Assembly (NCBI GenBank): GCA_964560135.1
Contig: CAZLKN010000017.1
Span: forward strand, 1-58,027
Direction of reading: 5' to 3'
Source: CAZLKN01 sp964560135
GTDB lineage: Bacteria > Actinomycetota > JAICYB01
Length of the DNA stretch: 58,027 bases
Part shown: positions 1-8,200 of the stretch, piece by piece
Layout: every line of letters starts with the position of its first letter
Position numbering within the stretch: position 1 is the first letter of the stretch
Position numbers and translations under genes: made by a program
Notes under the pieces: generated by a model
The model's input: only the letters and a program-made list of their open reading frames with translations
Told to the model about the DNA's origin: nothing
Database searches by the model: none

Positions 1-1
1 G

Positions 2-358
2 AACTTCCCATCCGACTTCCCGCTGCCCGAGGACAACCGCGTCGTGTACAGCGTGGTGTCCGAAGGGGCACAGGTCGTCTTCTTCGACTCGGACCTCGCC
101 TACGAGGATCTGCGGGCTTTCCTCGCCGAACAACTCGGGCAGTCCGGGTGGACGCTGCAGGTCTGCCAGGAGACCAATATGGGCGACGAGGACGAGCAGG
201 CCACGGTGATGATCGCGGTGAAGGTGGAGCGTATGGCGACCATCATGGTCGGCTACGTGCCGCTGCCCCAGTCGCGCTTCCAGGGACGCTACGCGTTCAA
301 CGTCGCGCTGCAGTCCACCGGTGAGCCGGTCCAGGTCGAAGAGCCCGCCACCTGCTAG
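2..358 (+). CDS. Hypothetical protein, C-terminal part (cut by left edge)
   Basis: The frame is open from base 2 to a TAG at 356-358 and gives the last 118 residues of a protein whose start lies outside the window. The visible part is acidic and soluble, begins NFPSDFPLPEDNRVVYS and ends in a single Cys. It has no membrane segment and no motif I recognise. An internal GTG at 44 could be taken as a start, but the frame continues upstream without a stop, so I treat the gene as truncated by the window edge. It converges on lexA, whose stop codon is 5 nt away. The function is unknown. Confidence 0.6.
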   Translation, partial: NFPSDFPLPEDNRVVYSVVSEGAQVVFFDSDLAYEDLRAFLAEQLGQSGWTLQVCQETNMGDEDEQATVMIAVKVERMATIMVGYVPLPQSRFQGRYAFNVALQSTGEPVQVEEPATC

Positions 359-363
359 CGGCG

Positions 364-1002
364 TCAGTAGGACCGGAGCAGGCCCACGACCTTGCCGAGG
401 ATCCGGCTCTCGCCGGTGACCTCGATCGGCGCCAGCGCCGCGTTCTCCGGTCGCAGGATGGTCTGGCCGTTCTGGCGCACGAGGGTCTTGACGGTGGCCT
501 CGTCCTCGAGGAGGGCGGCCACGATGTCGCCGTGGTCGGCCTCCTCCTGTTTGCGGACCACCACCAGATCACCGTCGTTGATCCCGGCCTCGATCATCGA
601 GTCGCCCTTCACGCGGAGCATGAAGAAGGTGCCCTCGCCGACCATGGAGGCGGGCAGGGCGAGCACGTCCTCGACGTCTTCGAAGGCCTGGGTGGGGGTG
701 CCGGCCGCGATGCGACCCACCAGCGGGACGTGCCGGACGTTGGACCGCTTCGCCACCGGCCCGACCTCGGGGGCGTAGTGGACCTCGATCGCCCGAGGCT
801 TGGAGGGGTCCCGGTGGAGGTAGCCTTTGCGTTCCAGGGCGGACAGATGGGCGTGGACGGTGGACGGGGACGCCAGCCCGACGGCGTCGGCGATCTCCCG
901 CACGCTCGGCGGGTATCCGCGGCTCTCCACGGTCTGGAGGATGTAGTCGAGGATCTTCCTCTGACGGGGACCAAGGTCCTTCACGCGACTCGGGCGCGGC
1001 AT
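364..1002 (-). CDS. lexA: LexA, SOS-response repressor
   Basis: LexA represses DNA-damage genes and self-cleaves when bound to RecA filaments. The 212-residue product has the normal length. It has an N-terminal winged helix (about residues 10-65, with SVREIADAVGLASPSTVHAHL as core), the Ala100-Gly101 cleavage site in GRIAAGTP, catalytic Ser135 in GDSM and Lys172 in TVKTL. The ATG at 1002 was chosen because AGGAGG stands 6 nt upstream; a longer in-frame reading lacks LexA similarity. A palindrome close to the actinobacterial SOS box lies about 56 nt upstream, so autorepression is likely. Confidence 0.97.
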   Translation of the reverse strand: MPRPSRVKDLGPRQRKILDYILQTVESRGYPPSVREIADAVGLASPSTVHAHLSALERKGYLHRDPSKPRAIEVHYAPEVGPVAKRSNVRHVPLVGRIAAGTPTQAFEDVEDVLALPASMVGEGTFFMLRVKGDSMIEAGINDGDLVVVRKQEEADHGDIVAALLEDEATVKTLVRQNGQTILRPENAALAPIEVTGESRILGKVVGLLRSY

Positions 1003-1057
1003 CGCTACCTCCTGTGATCGGCTCCGGCGGGAGCCTAGCACGCCGGGGACCGGTGCG

Positions 1058-1071
1058 CAAACATGTGTTCG
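1058..1071 (-). promoter_or_regulatory. SOS box (LexA operator) of lexA
   Basis: CAAACATGTGTTCG matches the Gram-positive/actinobacterial LexA consensus CGAAC-N4-GTTCG with one mismatch in the left arm. It lies upstream of lexA, as expected for an autoregulated repressor. Confidence 0.75.
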
Positions 1072-1087
1072 CGCGTACGCCCGTTCT

Positions 1088-2083
1088 CTACCCGATCTCG
1101 ATGCGGATCGGCTTGATCGTGACCTCCTCGTAGGGGTTGCCGCCCCCCGCGGCCGAGAAGGCCGGGAACACGTATCGCGTCGGGAAGCAGTCGTGGTAGA
1201 CGAATCTCTTCCCGGCGGTGCCGTCCTTCGGGATCTCGTTGACGACCAGGATGCGTTTCCAGGGCTCGCCACGCACGGTGTCGGTGATCCACTGGCAGAG
1301 CGCTTTGCGGCCGGCGGTGAGCGGGCCCCGGAGCACGACGGGGGCCACCTCGGTGGAGCCCGGGCCGCAGGTGTCCTCGCGGACACGGCTTCCCGCGGGC
1401 ACGAGCAGGTCGCCGCCGCCGTGCCAGCCTTCCCAATCGGTATCGCGCTCGAGCAGGCGGCCAATCTCGTCGTAGAGATCAACGACGAGGCGCGGCTGGT
1501 CGGATCCTGTGCCGGGGTCGGTGCCTGCGAGCTCGACGCGGCCCATCTTGCAGACGATCGTCTCGCAGGCCACGTTGCTTCCGGCGTCGTGGTTCCGCGG
1601 GGAATAGGAGACGGGGAAGCAGTCGATCAGGTTCCAGCGGCGCGCCTCGGATCCGTCCCGCTCGAGCGCGACCACGCTGATGCTCTTGCGGATGTTCGAG
1701 CCCGCGGAGCAGTCCATCCACCACCGGTGGAGCTCTCCGCCGGCCCCCTGATGGACGCGGATCGTGATCGACCCGAAATGGGCGTCGCCGGGACCGTGGA
1801 CGTGCTGCTCCACCGCGCGGATGCCGGCGCCGAGGCGGCGCTCGTCGATCGTGAGGTCGCCGATCTCGAGGGCCACGGCATTGTGACTCGCGTCGGGTGC
1901 TTCCTCGATCTCCACCCGCAGGCGCAGGCCGTCGTCGGTCACGTCGGCCCGCGCCGGTGAGGCCAGGAGGCCCCCCGCGCCGAGCGCGCCCGCGCCGCCG
2001 ACGGCGGCTGCTGCGGCCCCCAGCCGGAGAAGGTCCCTGCGCCCGATGGTCGGGTGCGTGTCGTCGCCTGGTGCGATCGCCAT
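1088..2083 (-). CDS. Tat-exported tandem phage-tail-tube-like (gp19-like) protein
   Basis: The 331-residue protein starts with a twin-arginine signal (R15-R16-D-L-L followed by an Ala/Gly-rich hydrophobic stretch and a probable cleavage site near ASPARA). The mature part appears to hold two copies of a fold resembling T4 gp19 / contractile-injection tail-tube proteins. Each copy has a WxxxxS/T..K.I.V-type strand pair and the pattern N-(L/E)-I-x-x-x-F-P-x-x-Y (RWNLIDCFPVSYS near 145; a second YHDCFPTRYVFP near 300), followed by E-T/E-V-TI-K strands. No other phage genes are near, and it lies directly upstream of lexA on the same strand. The family call is from pattern recognition. The Tat signal is clear; the role of an exported tube-like protein is unknown. 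Confidence 0.6.
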   Translation of the reverse strand: MAIAPGDDTHPTIGRRDLLRLGAAAAAVGGAGALGAGGLLASPARADVTDDGLRLRVEIEEAPDASHNAVALEIGDLTIDERRLGAGIRAVEQHVHGPGDAHFGSITIRVHQGAGGELHRWWMDCSAGSNIRKSISVVALERDGSEARRWNLIDCFPVSYSPRNHDAGSNVACETIVCKMGRVELAGTDPGTGSDQPRLVVDLYDEIGRLLERDTDWEGWHGGGDLLVPAGSRVREDTCGPGSTEVAPVVLRGPLTAGRKALCQWITDTVRGEPWKRILVVNEIPKDGTAGKRFVYHDCFPTRYVFPAFSAAGGGNPYEEVTIKPIRIEIG

Positions 2084-2164
2084 GCGGTCTCCCTTGGTCG
2101 TCGGTTCGGCGGGGGGGTACCCCAGCCTTCGACGCCGGGACGGGCGATTCCTGCGGGAGAACCC

Positions 2165-2719
2165 TCAGGCGCGGACCGGAGCCTTGGCGGCGACCTCGAT
2201 CAGGGAGGCCATGAAGGCGGGCAGGTCGCCGGGATGGCGCGAGGAGACGAGGTTGCCGTCCACGACGACCTCTTCGTCCACCCATTCGCAGCCGGCATTG
2301 CGCATGTCGTCGGCGATCGCGTGGTAGGAGGTGCAGCGCTTCCCGCGCAGGATGCCCGCGGAGATCGGGATCCATCCCGCGTGGCAGATGAACGCGATCG
2401 GCTTGCCCTGCTCGTGCATGTCGCGGACCAGCCGCTTGATGTCCTCGTCGGTGCGAAGCTTGTCCGGGCCGTAGCCGCCGGGCAGCACGAGGATGTCGAA
2501 GTCGTCGGCCTTCGCCGCGGCGGCGGCGACGTCGGTCGTCAGGGCCTGTCCCTTCTTGCCGGTGACCTCGGCCCGTGCCTCGAGGCCGACGATGGCGACG
2601 TCGCAGCCCTCCTCGCGGAGGCGGTACAGGGGATAGGTGGCCTCGACGTCCTCGAACATCGGGCCGATCGGCAAGGCGACCCGCTTGCCCTTCAGGGGGT
2701 GCTCTCCGTGATGCGTCAT
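2165..2719 (-). CDS. DJ-1/PfpI family protein (type-1 glutamine amidotransferase fold)
   Basis: The 184-residue protein belongs to the PfpI/DJ-1 superfamily, whose members act as deglycases, chaperones or hydrolases on small carbonyl adducts. It has an N-terminal strand RVALPIGPMFEDVE with the conserved Glu near 23, the LPGGYGPDKLR loop near 80, and the nucleophile elbow AFICHAGW with Cys112-His113. The length is normal for the family and there is no signal peptide, so it should be cytoplasmic. It runs divergently from the lipoprotein gene at 2847. The family is confident; the substrate cannot be told. Confidence 0.85.
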   Translation of the reverse strand: MTHHGEHPLKGKRVALPIGPMFEDVEATYPLYRLREEGCDVAIVGLEARAEVTGKKGQALTTDVAAAAAKADDFDILVLPGGYGPDKLRTDEDIKRLVRDMHEQGKPIAFICHAGWIPISAGILRGKRCTSYHAIADDMRNAGCEWVDEEVVVDGNLVSSRHPGDLPAFMASLIEVAAKAPVRA

Positions 2720-2846
2720 GGCAGCCTCCTCGTCCTCGTCCTACGCACACTCTTACCAGAGACGGGCCGGCGGTAATCGTGGTGTTTTGACGTGCTTGCC
2801 TCGGGAAAGTCAGCGCACACCCGACCACGATGGCAGGAGGTCTCAG

Positions 2847-3548
2847 ATGCGACGAGCCTTTCTCGGGACGCTGGCGGTCATGGCGGTCCTGGCCGCGGCT
2901 GCATGTGGACAGGACACCGACGTCACCGGTACCGACGACACTCCCGAGCCGACGCCGAGCCCCGCGGCGCTGTCGGTTTCGGGTGATTTCCGGCTGGTGG
3001 GGGAGGTGCAGTCCACCGACGAGGGCGACAGCTCGCAGGAGCCTCTGTCCGACCCCCTCCCCGACGTGACGCCCGAGCCGGGCTGGGACGATCACCGGAC
3101 CCCCGACGAGCAGGGCTCCATGACGGTCGAGGTGCAGAGCTTCTCGGAGGCGCTCGGGGACGAGTGCGGGATCTCCGAGGACGACACGGTCACCGTGTAC
3201 TGGACGATCGACACCCGCTTCGCTCCGCCCCCGCAGACCGTAGAGTCCGACGACTTCCCCTCGATCCTCGAGGGGACGCAGGTGACCGTGCTCGGGACGA
3301 TCCTGCGCGACGACGACGATGCGACCCCCACGCCGAGCCCCGACGACGATGCGACCCCCGGCCCGGACGACGCGACGCCCGACGCGGGCCTCGAGGAAGA
3401 TTGCGTCCTGGCGGCACAGGCCGTGAACGTCGCCGTGGGCACCGGGGGCGGCGCACCCGCGGCGCCGACGACGACACCCACGCCTACAGCGGAAGCGACA
3501 CCGACGACTGGGGCCACGCCGACTCCGGCGAGCACGCCGGCGTACTGA
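2847..3548 (+). CDS. Lipoprotein with DUF5666-like domain and Thr/Pro/Asp-rich linkers
   Basis: The 233-residue protein begins with a lipoprotein signal ending in AAAAC (Cys20), so it should be anchored to the outer face of the membrane. A region (about 40-190) of OB-like beta character with VEVQSFSEALGDE and GTQVTVLGTI resembles DUF5666. Low-complexity tracts of Asp, Thr, Pro and Ala follow, including a duplicated TPSPDDDATP stretch and a long Pro/Thr tail. The ATG at 2847 is preceded by CAGGAGG. The function is unknown. The repetitive tail resembles cell-wall-spanning linkers. Confidence 0.7.
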   Translation: MRRAFLGTLAVMAVLAAAACGQDTDVTGTDDTPEPTPSPAALSVSGDFRLVGEVQSTDEGDSSQEPLSDPLPDVTPEPGWDDHRTPDEQGSMTVEVQSFSEALGDECGISEDDTVTVYWTIDTRFAPPPQTVESDDFPSILEGTQVTVLGTILRDDDDATPTPSPDDDATPGPDDATPDAGLEEDCVLAAQAVNVAVGTGGGAPAAPTTTPTPTAEATPTTGATPTPASTPAY

Positions 3549-3571
3549 CACCGGCGGACCCCGCGGTCGCC

Positions 3572-4075
3572 TCAGGCGACCAGGTCGAGAAGGTCATCGA
3601 TCGCGCGGCCCGCGTAGAGGGCCAGGGGGTCGAAGTAGACCCCGTCGTGGCGGGCGGACAGATGCACGTGGGGCGGGAGGTCCTCGTCCGGTTTCCCCTC
3701 GCCGGTGAGGCCCACGACGTCTCCGCGGGCCACGGCCCGGCCCCCGGTGACGGCGATGGATCCGAGGTAGGTGTAGGTGGTCATCAAGCCGGCGCCGTGG
3801 TCGATGCTGACCGTGAGATTGCCGGCCACCGAACCAGCGAAGGACACGACGCCGTCGCCGGAGGAGCGCACCGCCGTGCCGACCGGCCTGCCGATCTTGA
3901 TCCCCCGGTGCCCGGGGGCGTACGGGTTGTCCGGCGCGTCATAGGGGCGGAGCAGGTCGCCGTACAGCGGCACGGCGTGTGCGGCCCCCTCGCGGGGCAC
4001 GGGAGCGTCCTCGGGGGCATCAGCCGCCGCCGGCGCCGCCAGGGCCACCAACAGGATCACGGCCGCCGCTCGCAT
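3572..4075 (-). CDS. Secreted M23-like peptidase-fold protein, metal site altered
   Basis: The product is 167 residues with a signal peptide (MRAAAVILLVALAAPAAADA). It carries the M23 (LytM/lysostaphin) fold: PYAPGHRGIKIG...GTAV, SIDHGAGLMTTY and the HxH motif in PPHVHLS. In active M23 enzymes the first motif is HxGxD. Here the Asp ligand is replaced by Lys (H-R-G-I-K), so zinc binding and peptidoglycan hydrolysis are doubtful. It may be a regulatory or binding relative, like degenerate LytM proteins that control amidases. The ATG at 4075 follows AAAGGAGGGCC. A longer in-frame start would bury the signal peptide. Confidence 0.75.
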   Translation of the reverse strand: MRAAAVILLVALAAPAAADAPEDAPVPREGAAHAVPLYGDLLRPYDAPDNPYAPGHRGIKIGRPVGTAVRSSGDGVVSFAGSVAGNLTVSIDHGAGLMTTYTYLGSIAVTGGRAVARGDVVGLTGEGKPDEDLPPHVHLSARHDGVYFDPLALYAGRAIDDLLDLVA

Positions 4076-4205
4076 TGGCCCTCCTTTCGCGGGACGGTTC
4101 CGATGGCGCGGGGAAGGGTCCCGAGTATCGCCGCCGGGGCCGACGCGATGCGTTGTCGGTGGCATGTCCTAGGGTCTTGACGCGAGGAACAGGCGTTCGT
4201 AGAAT

Positions 4206-4219
4206 CGAACAGATGTTCT
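4206..4219 (+). promoter_or_regulatory. SOS box in front of the LysM gene
   Basis: CGAACAGATGTTCT fits the CGAAC-N4-GTTCG LexA consensus with a single mismatch in the last base. It ends 18 nt before the LysM start codon. Confidence 0.75.
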
Positions 4220-4237
4220 ACTCAGAAGGGATCGAGG

Positions 4238-4567
4238 ATGAACAAGACCCGACTCACGCCGCTGGGACGGCTCGTGATGCTGATCATGGCGTTCTCCGTG
4301 GGTGCGGCCTCGGTGGCGGCCGGCGCGGCCGCCACCAGGCCGCACGCCGCCGAGTGGCGCTGCGTGACCGTGCGGGCGGGAGACACGCTGTGGGGCCTTG
4401 CCCTGGAGAGCAGCGACGCCGACCCGCGGGAGGCCGTCCACCGGGTGGTGCGCCACAACCGTCTCCAGGGGGCCGGGATCTCACCGGGGATGGCGATCTG
4501 GGTCCCGAACGACCGTGACGGGCGGCTGCTGGGGGCCGACGATGCGTCCTGCCCCGGGGGGCGCTGA
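4238..4567 (+). CDS. LysM-domain membrane/cell-wall protein, SOS-controlled; division-inhibitor candidate
   Basis: The 109-residue protein has one N-terminal transmembrane segment or uncleaved signal (about 12-32) and one LysM domain (about 40-92: CVTVRAGDTLWGLAL ... NRLQGAGISPGMAIWVP). LysM binds peptidoglycan. Its place between lexA and nrdR, its size and the SOS box immediately upstream match the LexA-controlled YneA / Rv2719c type of proteins that delay division during DNA damage. This role is inferred from synteny and regulation, not from a conserved catalytic site; there is no chitinase-like or amidase domain. Confidence 0.8.
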   Translation: MNKTRLTPLGRLVMLIMAFSVGAASVAAGAAATRPHAAEWRCVTVRAGDTLWGLALESSDADPREAVHRVVRHNRLQGAGISPGMAIWVPNDRDGRLLGADDASCPGGR

Positions 4568-4598
4568 GGGCGTCTTCCCAGGTCACAGGCGCGTAATT

Positions 4599-4635
4599 AC
4601 ACTAGTGTTGACATACAATATATAGAGTCTATCCT
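4599..4635 (+). promoter_or_regulatory. nrdR promoter overlapped by NrdR-type palindromes
   Basis: A -35 TTGACA (4608-4613) and a -10 TATCCT (4630-4635) are 16 bp apart. The spacer holds ATACAATATATAGAGT (4613-4628), close to the 16-bp NrdR box ACACWATATATWGTGT. A perfect palindrome ACACTAGTGT (4599-4608) abuts the -35. NrdR with bound dATP/ATP would therefore block this promoter and adjust nrdR-nrdJ expression. Confidence 0.72.
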
Positions 4636-4685
4636 AGGCTCATCCCCAAGATGTTGGGGTTACGGTGGGTCGAAGGAGGACACGG

Positions 4686-5186
4686 ATGCAGTGCCCGTAC
4701 TGCCGGGAGGACGACACGAAGGTCGTTGACTCGCGCGACGCCGACAGCGGCTCGGCCGTCCGGCGGCGGCGGCAGTGCACGTCCTGTGACCGGCGGTTCA
4801 CCACCTTCGAGCGGGTCGAGGAGATGCCGCTGCTGGTGGTGAAGCGAGACGGCTCGGTGGAGCCGTTCGACCGGGCGAAGATCGTGTCGGGTCTGGCCAA
4901 GGCGTGCAAGAACCGCCCGGTCCCCGACGAGGCGATGCTGCGGGTCTGCGACGAGGTCGAGGAGGTCTGCCGGCAGCAGGGGGGCCAGGTGTCCTCCACC
5001 GACGTCGGTCGCGAGGTGCTCACGCGCCTGCGCGATCTCGACGAGGTCGCCTACGTGCGCTTCGCCTCGGTCTACAAGGAGTTCCAGGGGGTCGAGGAGT
5101 TCGCGACCGTGATCCGCGAACTCGAGAAGACCAGTCCGCCCAAGGCCCGCAAGCGTCGTAACGGGGGTGTCGGTAGCCGGGGCTAG
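4686..5186 (+). CDS. nrdR: NrdR, ribonucleotide-reductase transcriptional repressor
   Basis: NrdR is a zinc-ribbon/ATP-cone repressor of nrd operons that senses dATP/ATP. The 166-residue product shows the four zinc cysteines (Cys3, Cys6, Cys31, Cys34) within MQCPYC and RRRRQCTSC, then an ATP-cone from about 49 to 139 beginning VVKRDGSVEPFDRAKI. The ATG at 4686 follows GAAGGAGG and matches the invariant family N-terminus MxCPxC; a longer reading would add non-family residues. nrdJ starts 48 nt downstream, suggesting joint control from the NrdR-box promoter. Confidence 0.97.
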   Translation: MQCPYCREDDTKVVDSRDADSGSAVRRRRQCTSCDRRFTTFERVEEMPLLVVKRDGSVEPFDRAKIVSGLAKACKNRPVPDEAMLRVCDEVEEVCRQQGGQVSSTDVGREVLTRLRDLDEVAYVRFASVYKEFQGVEEFATVIRELEKTSPPKARKRRNGGVGSRG

Positions 5187-5234
5187 GCTCTGCCCCCTTG
5201 CGGGGTAGGACGGTTCGAGAAGGAGGTCGATCGC

Positions 5235-8200
5235 ATGGCGGATGGGCGTTCGCGACGAGCGGACAACGGTGGCTCCACGGCCACCGGGCAACGTGGCACG
5301 GAGGGCGAGCGGACGGTGCTTTCGGACGAGGGTCTGCTCCGCGGTCTGCGGATCCCGCGTCGCTTCACCCGAGCCGGTGTCCATCCCTACGACGACATCG
5401 AGTGGGAGCGCCGGACCGCGTCGCTCGTGGCCCGGTCCGGGAAGGTCTCCTTCGAGCAGGCCGACGTCGAGTTCCCGAAGAGCTGGTCGCTGAACGCCAC
5501 GAACATCGTCGCCGAGAAGTACTTCCGGGGGAAGCTCGGCACGCCGAACCGCGAGTGGTCGGTGAAGCAGATCGTCGACCGCGTCGTGGACACCATCGCG
5601 GCGTGGGGCCAGGAGCAGGGACGCTTCGCCGCCGAGGAGGACCGTGAGGCCTTCACCGCCGAGCTGAAGCACATCCTCGTGACGCAGAAGGCCTCCTTCA
5701 ACTCGCCGGTGTGGTTCAACATCGGTGTCCCGGGGCGCGCCGCGCAGGCCTCGGCGTGCTTCATCCTCCACGTGGACGACGCGATGGACTCGATCGCCGA
5801 GTGGTACCGCGACGAGATGTTCATCTTCAAGGGCGGTTCCGGCTCGGGTCTGAACGTCTCGAACCTGCGCTCGTCCTACGAGCAGCTCGCGATCGGCGGG
5901 TACTCGTCCGGGCCGGTGTCGTTCATGCGCGGCGCCGACGCCGCCGCCGGCACGATCAAGTCCGGCGGGGCCACCAGGCGGGCGGCCAAGATGGTGGTGT
6001 TCAACGTCGACCACCCCGACCTGATCGAGCTGCGGGACGGCTCCCCGGGCTTCGTGTGGTGCAAAGCGGTGGAGGAGCGCAAGGCCCGGGCCCTGAAGGC
6101 CGCCGGCTTCGACATGGACGTCGACTCCGGCGTGGACGCCTACTCGATCCAGTACCAGAACGCGAACAACTCGGTGCGGATCACCGACGAGTTCATGGAC
6201 GCCTACCTCGAGGATCGCGAGTGGCACCTGCGCTCGGTGACCACCGGTGACGTGATCAACACCTACCAGGCCCGCGACGTGATGAAGCAGGTCGCGCAGG
6301 CGGCCTGGGAATGCGCCGACCCGGGGATCCAGTACCACACGACGATCAACGACTGGCACACCGCGCCCGCCGCCGGGCCGATCACGGCCAGCAACCCGTG
6401 CTTCACCGGCGACACCCTCGTCCACACCGACAAGGGCCTGATCCGTTTCGACGAGCTCGTCCAGCGGTCGGCCCACGGCGAGACCTTCGGGGTCTACACC
6501 CACGACGCCACCAATCCCGACGAGCCGGCCGAGCGGGTCGAGGTCACCTCGCCGGAGGCCTACATGGTCACCGGCGTGAACGAGGTGTGGCGCGTCGAGC
6601 TCGACAACGGCACCGAGATCAAGTGCACCCCGAACCACCGCTTCTGGACGATGAACCGGGGGATGGTGGAGGCACGGGAGCTCACCGGGGACGACGAGAT
6701 CAAGCTGCTCAACGTCCCGACGCCGGCGGTCATGGCCGACTGGCGTCTGCCGGTCTCCACCGACCTGCAGGAGTACCTGGCCACCGGCGACTGGACGTCG
6801 CTGGAGCTCAACCTGCCGGAGAAGTGGGACGAAGAGCTCGCCCACTACCTCGGCTGGCTCGTCGGCGACGGCTGCATCTCCGGCGACGTCATCACGACCG
6901 TCTACGCGGGGGCCGAGAAGGACGAGGTCCTCGAGCGCCACATGAAGGTCGTGACGTCGCTAAACGGGGGCCGGTCGCCGAAGCCCTGCGAGATGGACAA
7001 CGGCACGGTGCAGCTCCGGCTCTCCCGCCGGGCGCTGGCGAAGTTCTTCCGGGCGCTCGGTGTGACCGACGGACGCGCGCACGACAAGGAGGTCCCCTGG
7101 TCGATCTTCCAGGCCCCCACCCCGATCGTGGCGGCGTTCCTGCGCGGCCTCTACGACGCCGACGGCTGCGCCTACGCCGGGAAGACGACCCGGTACGTGG
7201 GCTTCGCCAGCGTGTCGGAGGAGCTTTCACGAGGCGTGCAGTCGCTGCTCTCCACGTTCGGGATCCAGTCTCGTCGCTACACGATGAAGAAGACCGGATC
7301 GGAGGACTTCACGTACACGCGCAAGGACGGATCGCAGGCTTCGTATGAGTCCAAGGACTGCTACGACCTGCGGATCATGGGCGAGTCCGTGATCACGTTC
7401 TCCGGTGATATCGGCTTCGATCTGGCCGAGAAGTCGCTGAAGCTCTGCCAGATGTGCGTCGACCACGGCTTCTACCGGAACCGGGGATACGCGAAGGTCA
7501 AGGACCGTTCGTTCATCGGCTTCGAGACGACGTACAACCTCACGGAGCCGCGGAACCACACCATCACTGTGAGTGGTGTGATTGTCGCGCAATGTAGTGA
7601 ATATATGCACCTGGATAACTCGCCTTGCAACCTGGCTTCCCTCAATCTGCTCAAGTTCCTGCGCGAGGATCACTCTTTCGACACCGAGGCCTTCGAGCAC
7701 ACCGTCCAGATGGTTCTGCTGGCGCAGGCCACCCTGTGTGTGGCCGCCGACTACCCGACGGACCGGATCGGCCGCAACGCCCGCGGCTTCCGGGAGCTCG
7801 GCATCGGCTACGCGAACCTGGGGGCGCTTCTGATGGCGGTGGGGGTTCCGTACGACTCCGAGGAGGGCCGGGCCTGGGCCGCCGCCGTGACCTCGCTGAT
7901 GCAGGGGGCCGCGTACCGCGCCTCCGCGGAGTTCGCGCGGGTGGTGGGTCCGTTCCCCGGAACCGACGAGCTGCCCGGGTTCGCGCATCCCGAGAACCGG
8001 GAGGCGACCCTGCGGGTGCTGCGTAAGCACGCCGCCTACTCGCGCACGATCGCGCAGCCCGCCACACATGAGGAGCGGCGCCTGGACAAGCGCCTCGACC
8101 TGTACCGCGACGAGGTCGTGGGGGCGGGCGCGCCGGTGGCCGCCGACCCCGAGCTGGCCAGGGTGCTGGACCGGGCCAACGCGGTCTGGGACGAGTGCCT

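Noticed and set aside
1479..3551. Minus-strand 690-codon frame
   Set aside because: It is composed of Arg/Pro/Gly-rich shadow sequence across the PfpI, lipoprotein and tail-like genes.
4629..6941. Very long open frame (770 codons) on the minus strand under nrdR/nrdJ, and similar ones at 7227-8849 and 8850-10718
   Set aside because: These lie opposite strongly supported nrdR/nrdJ coding sequence and reflect GC-rich codon bias. They show no family signatures or RBS.
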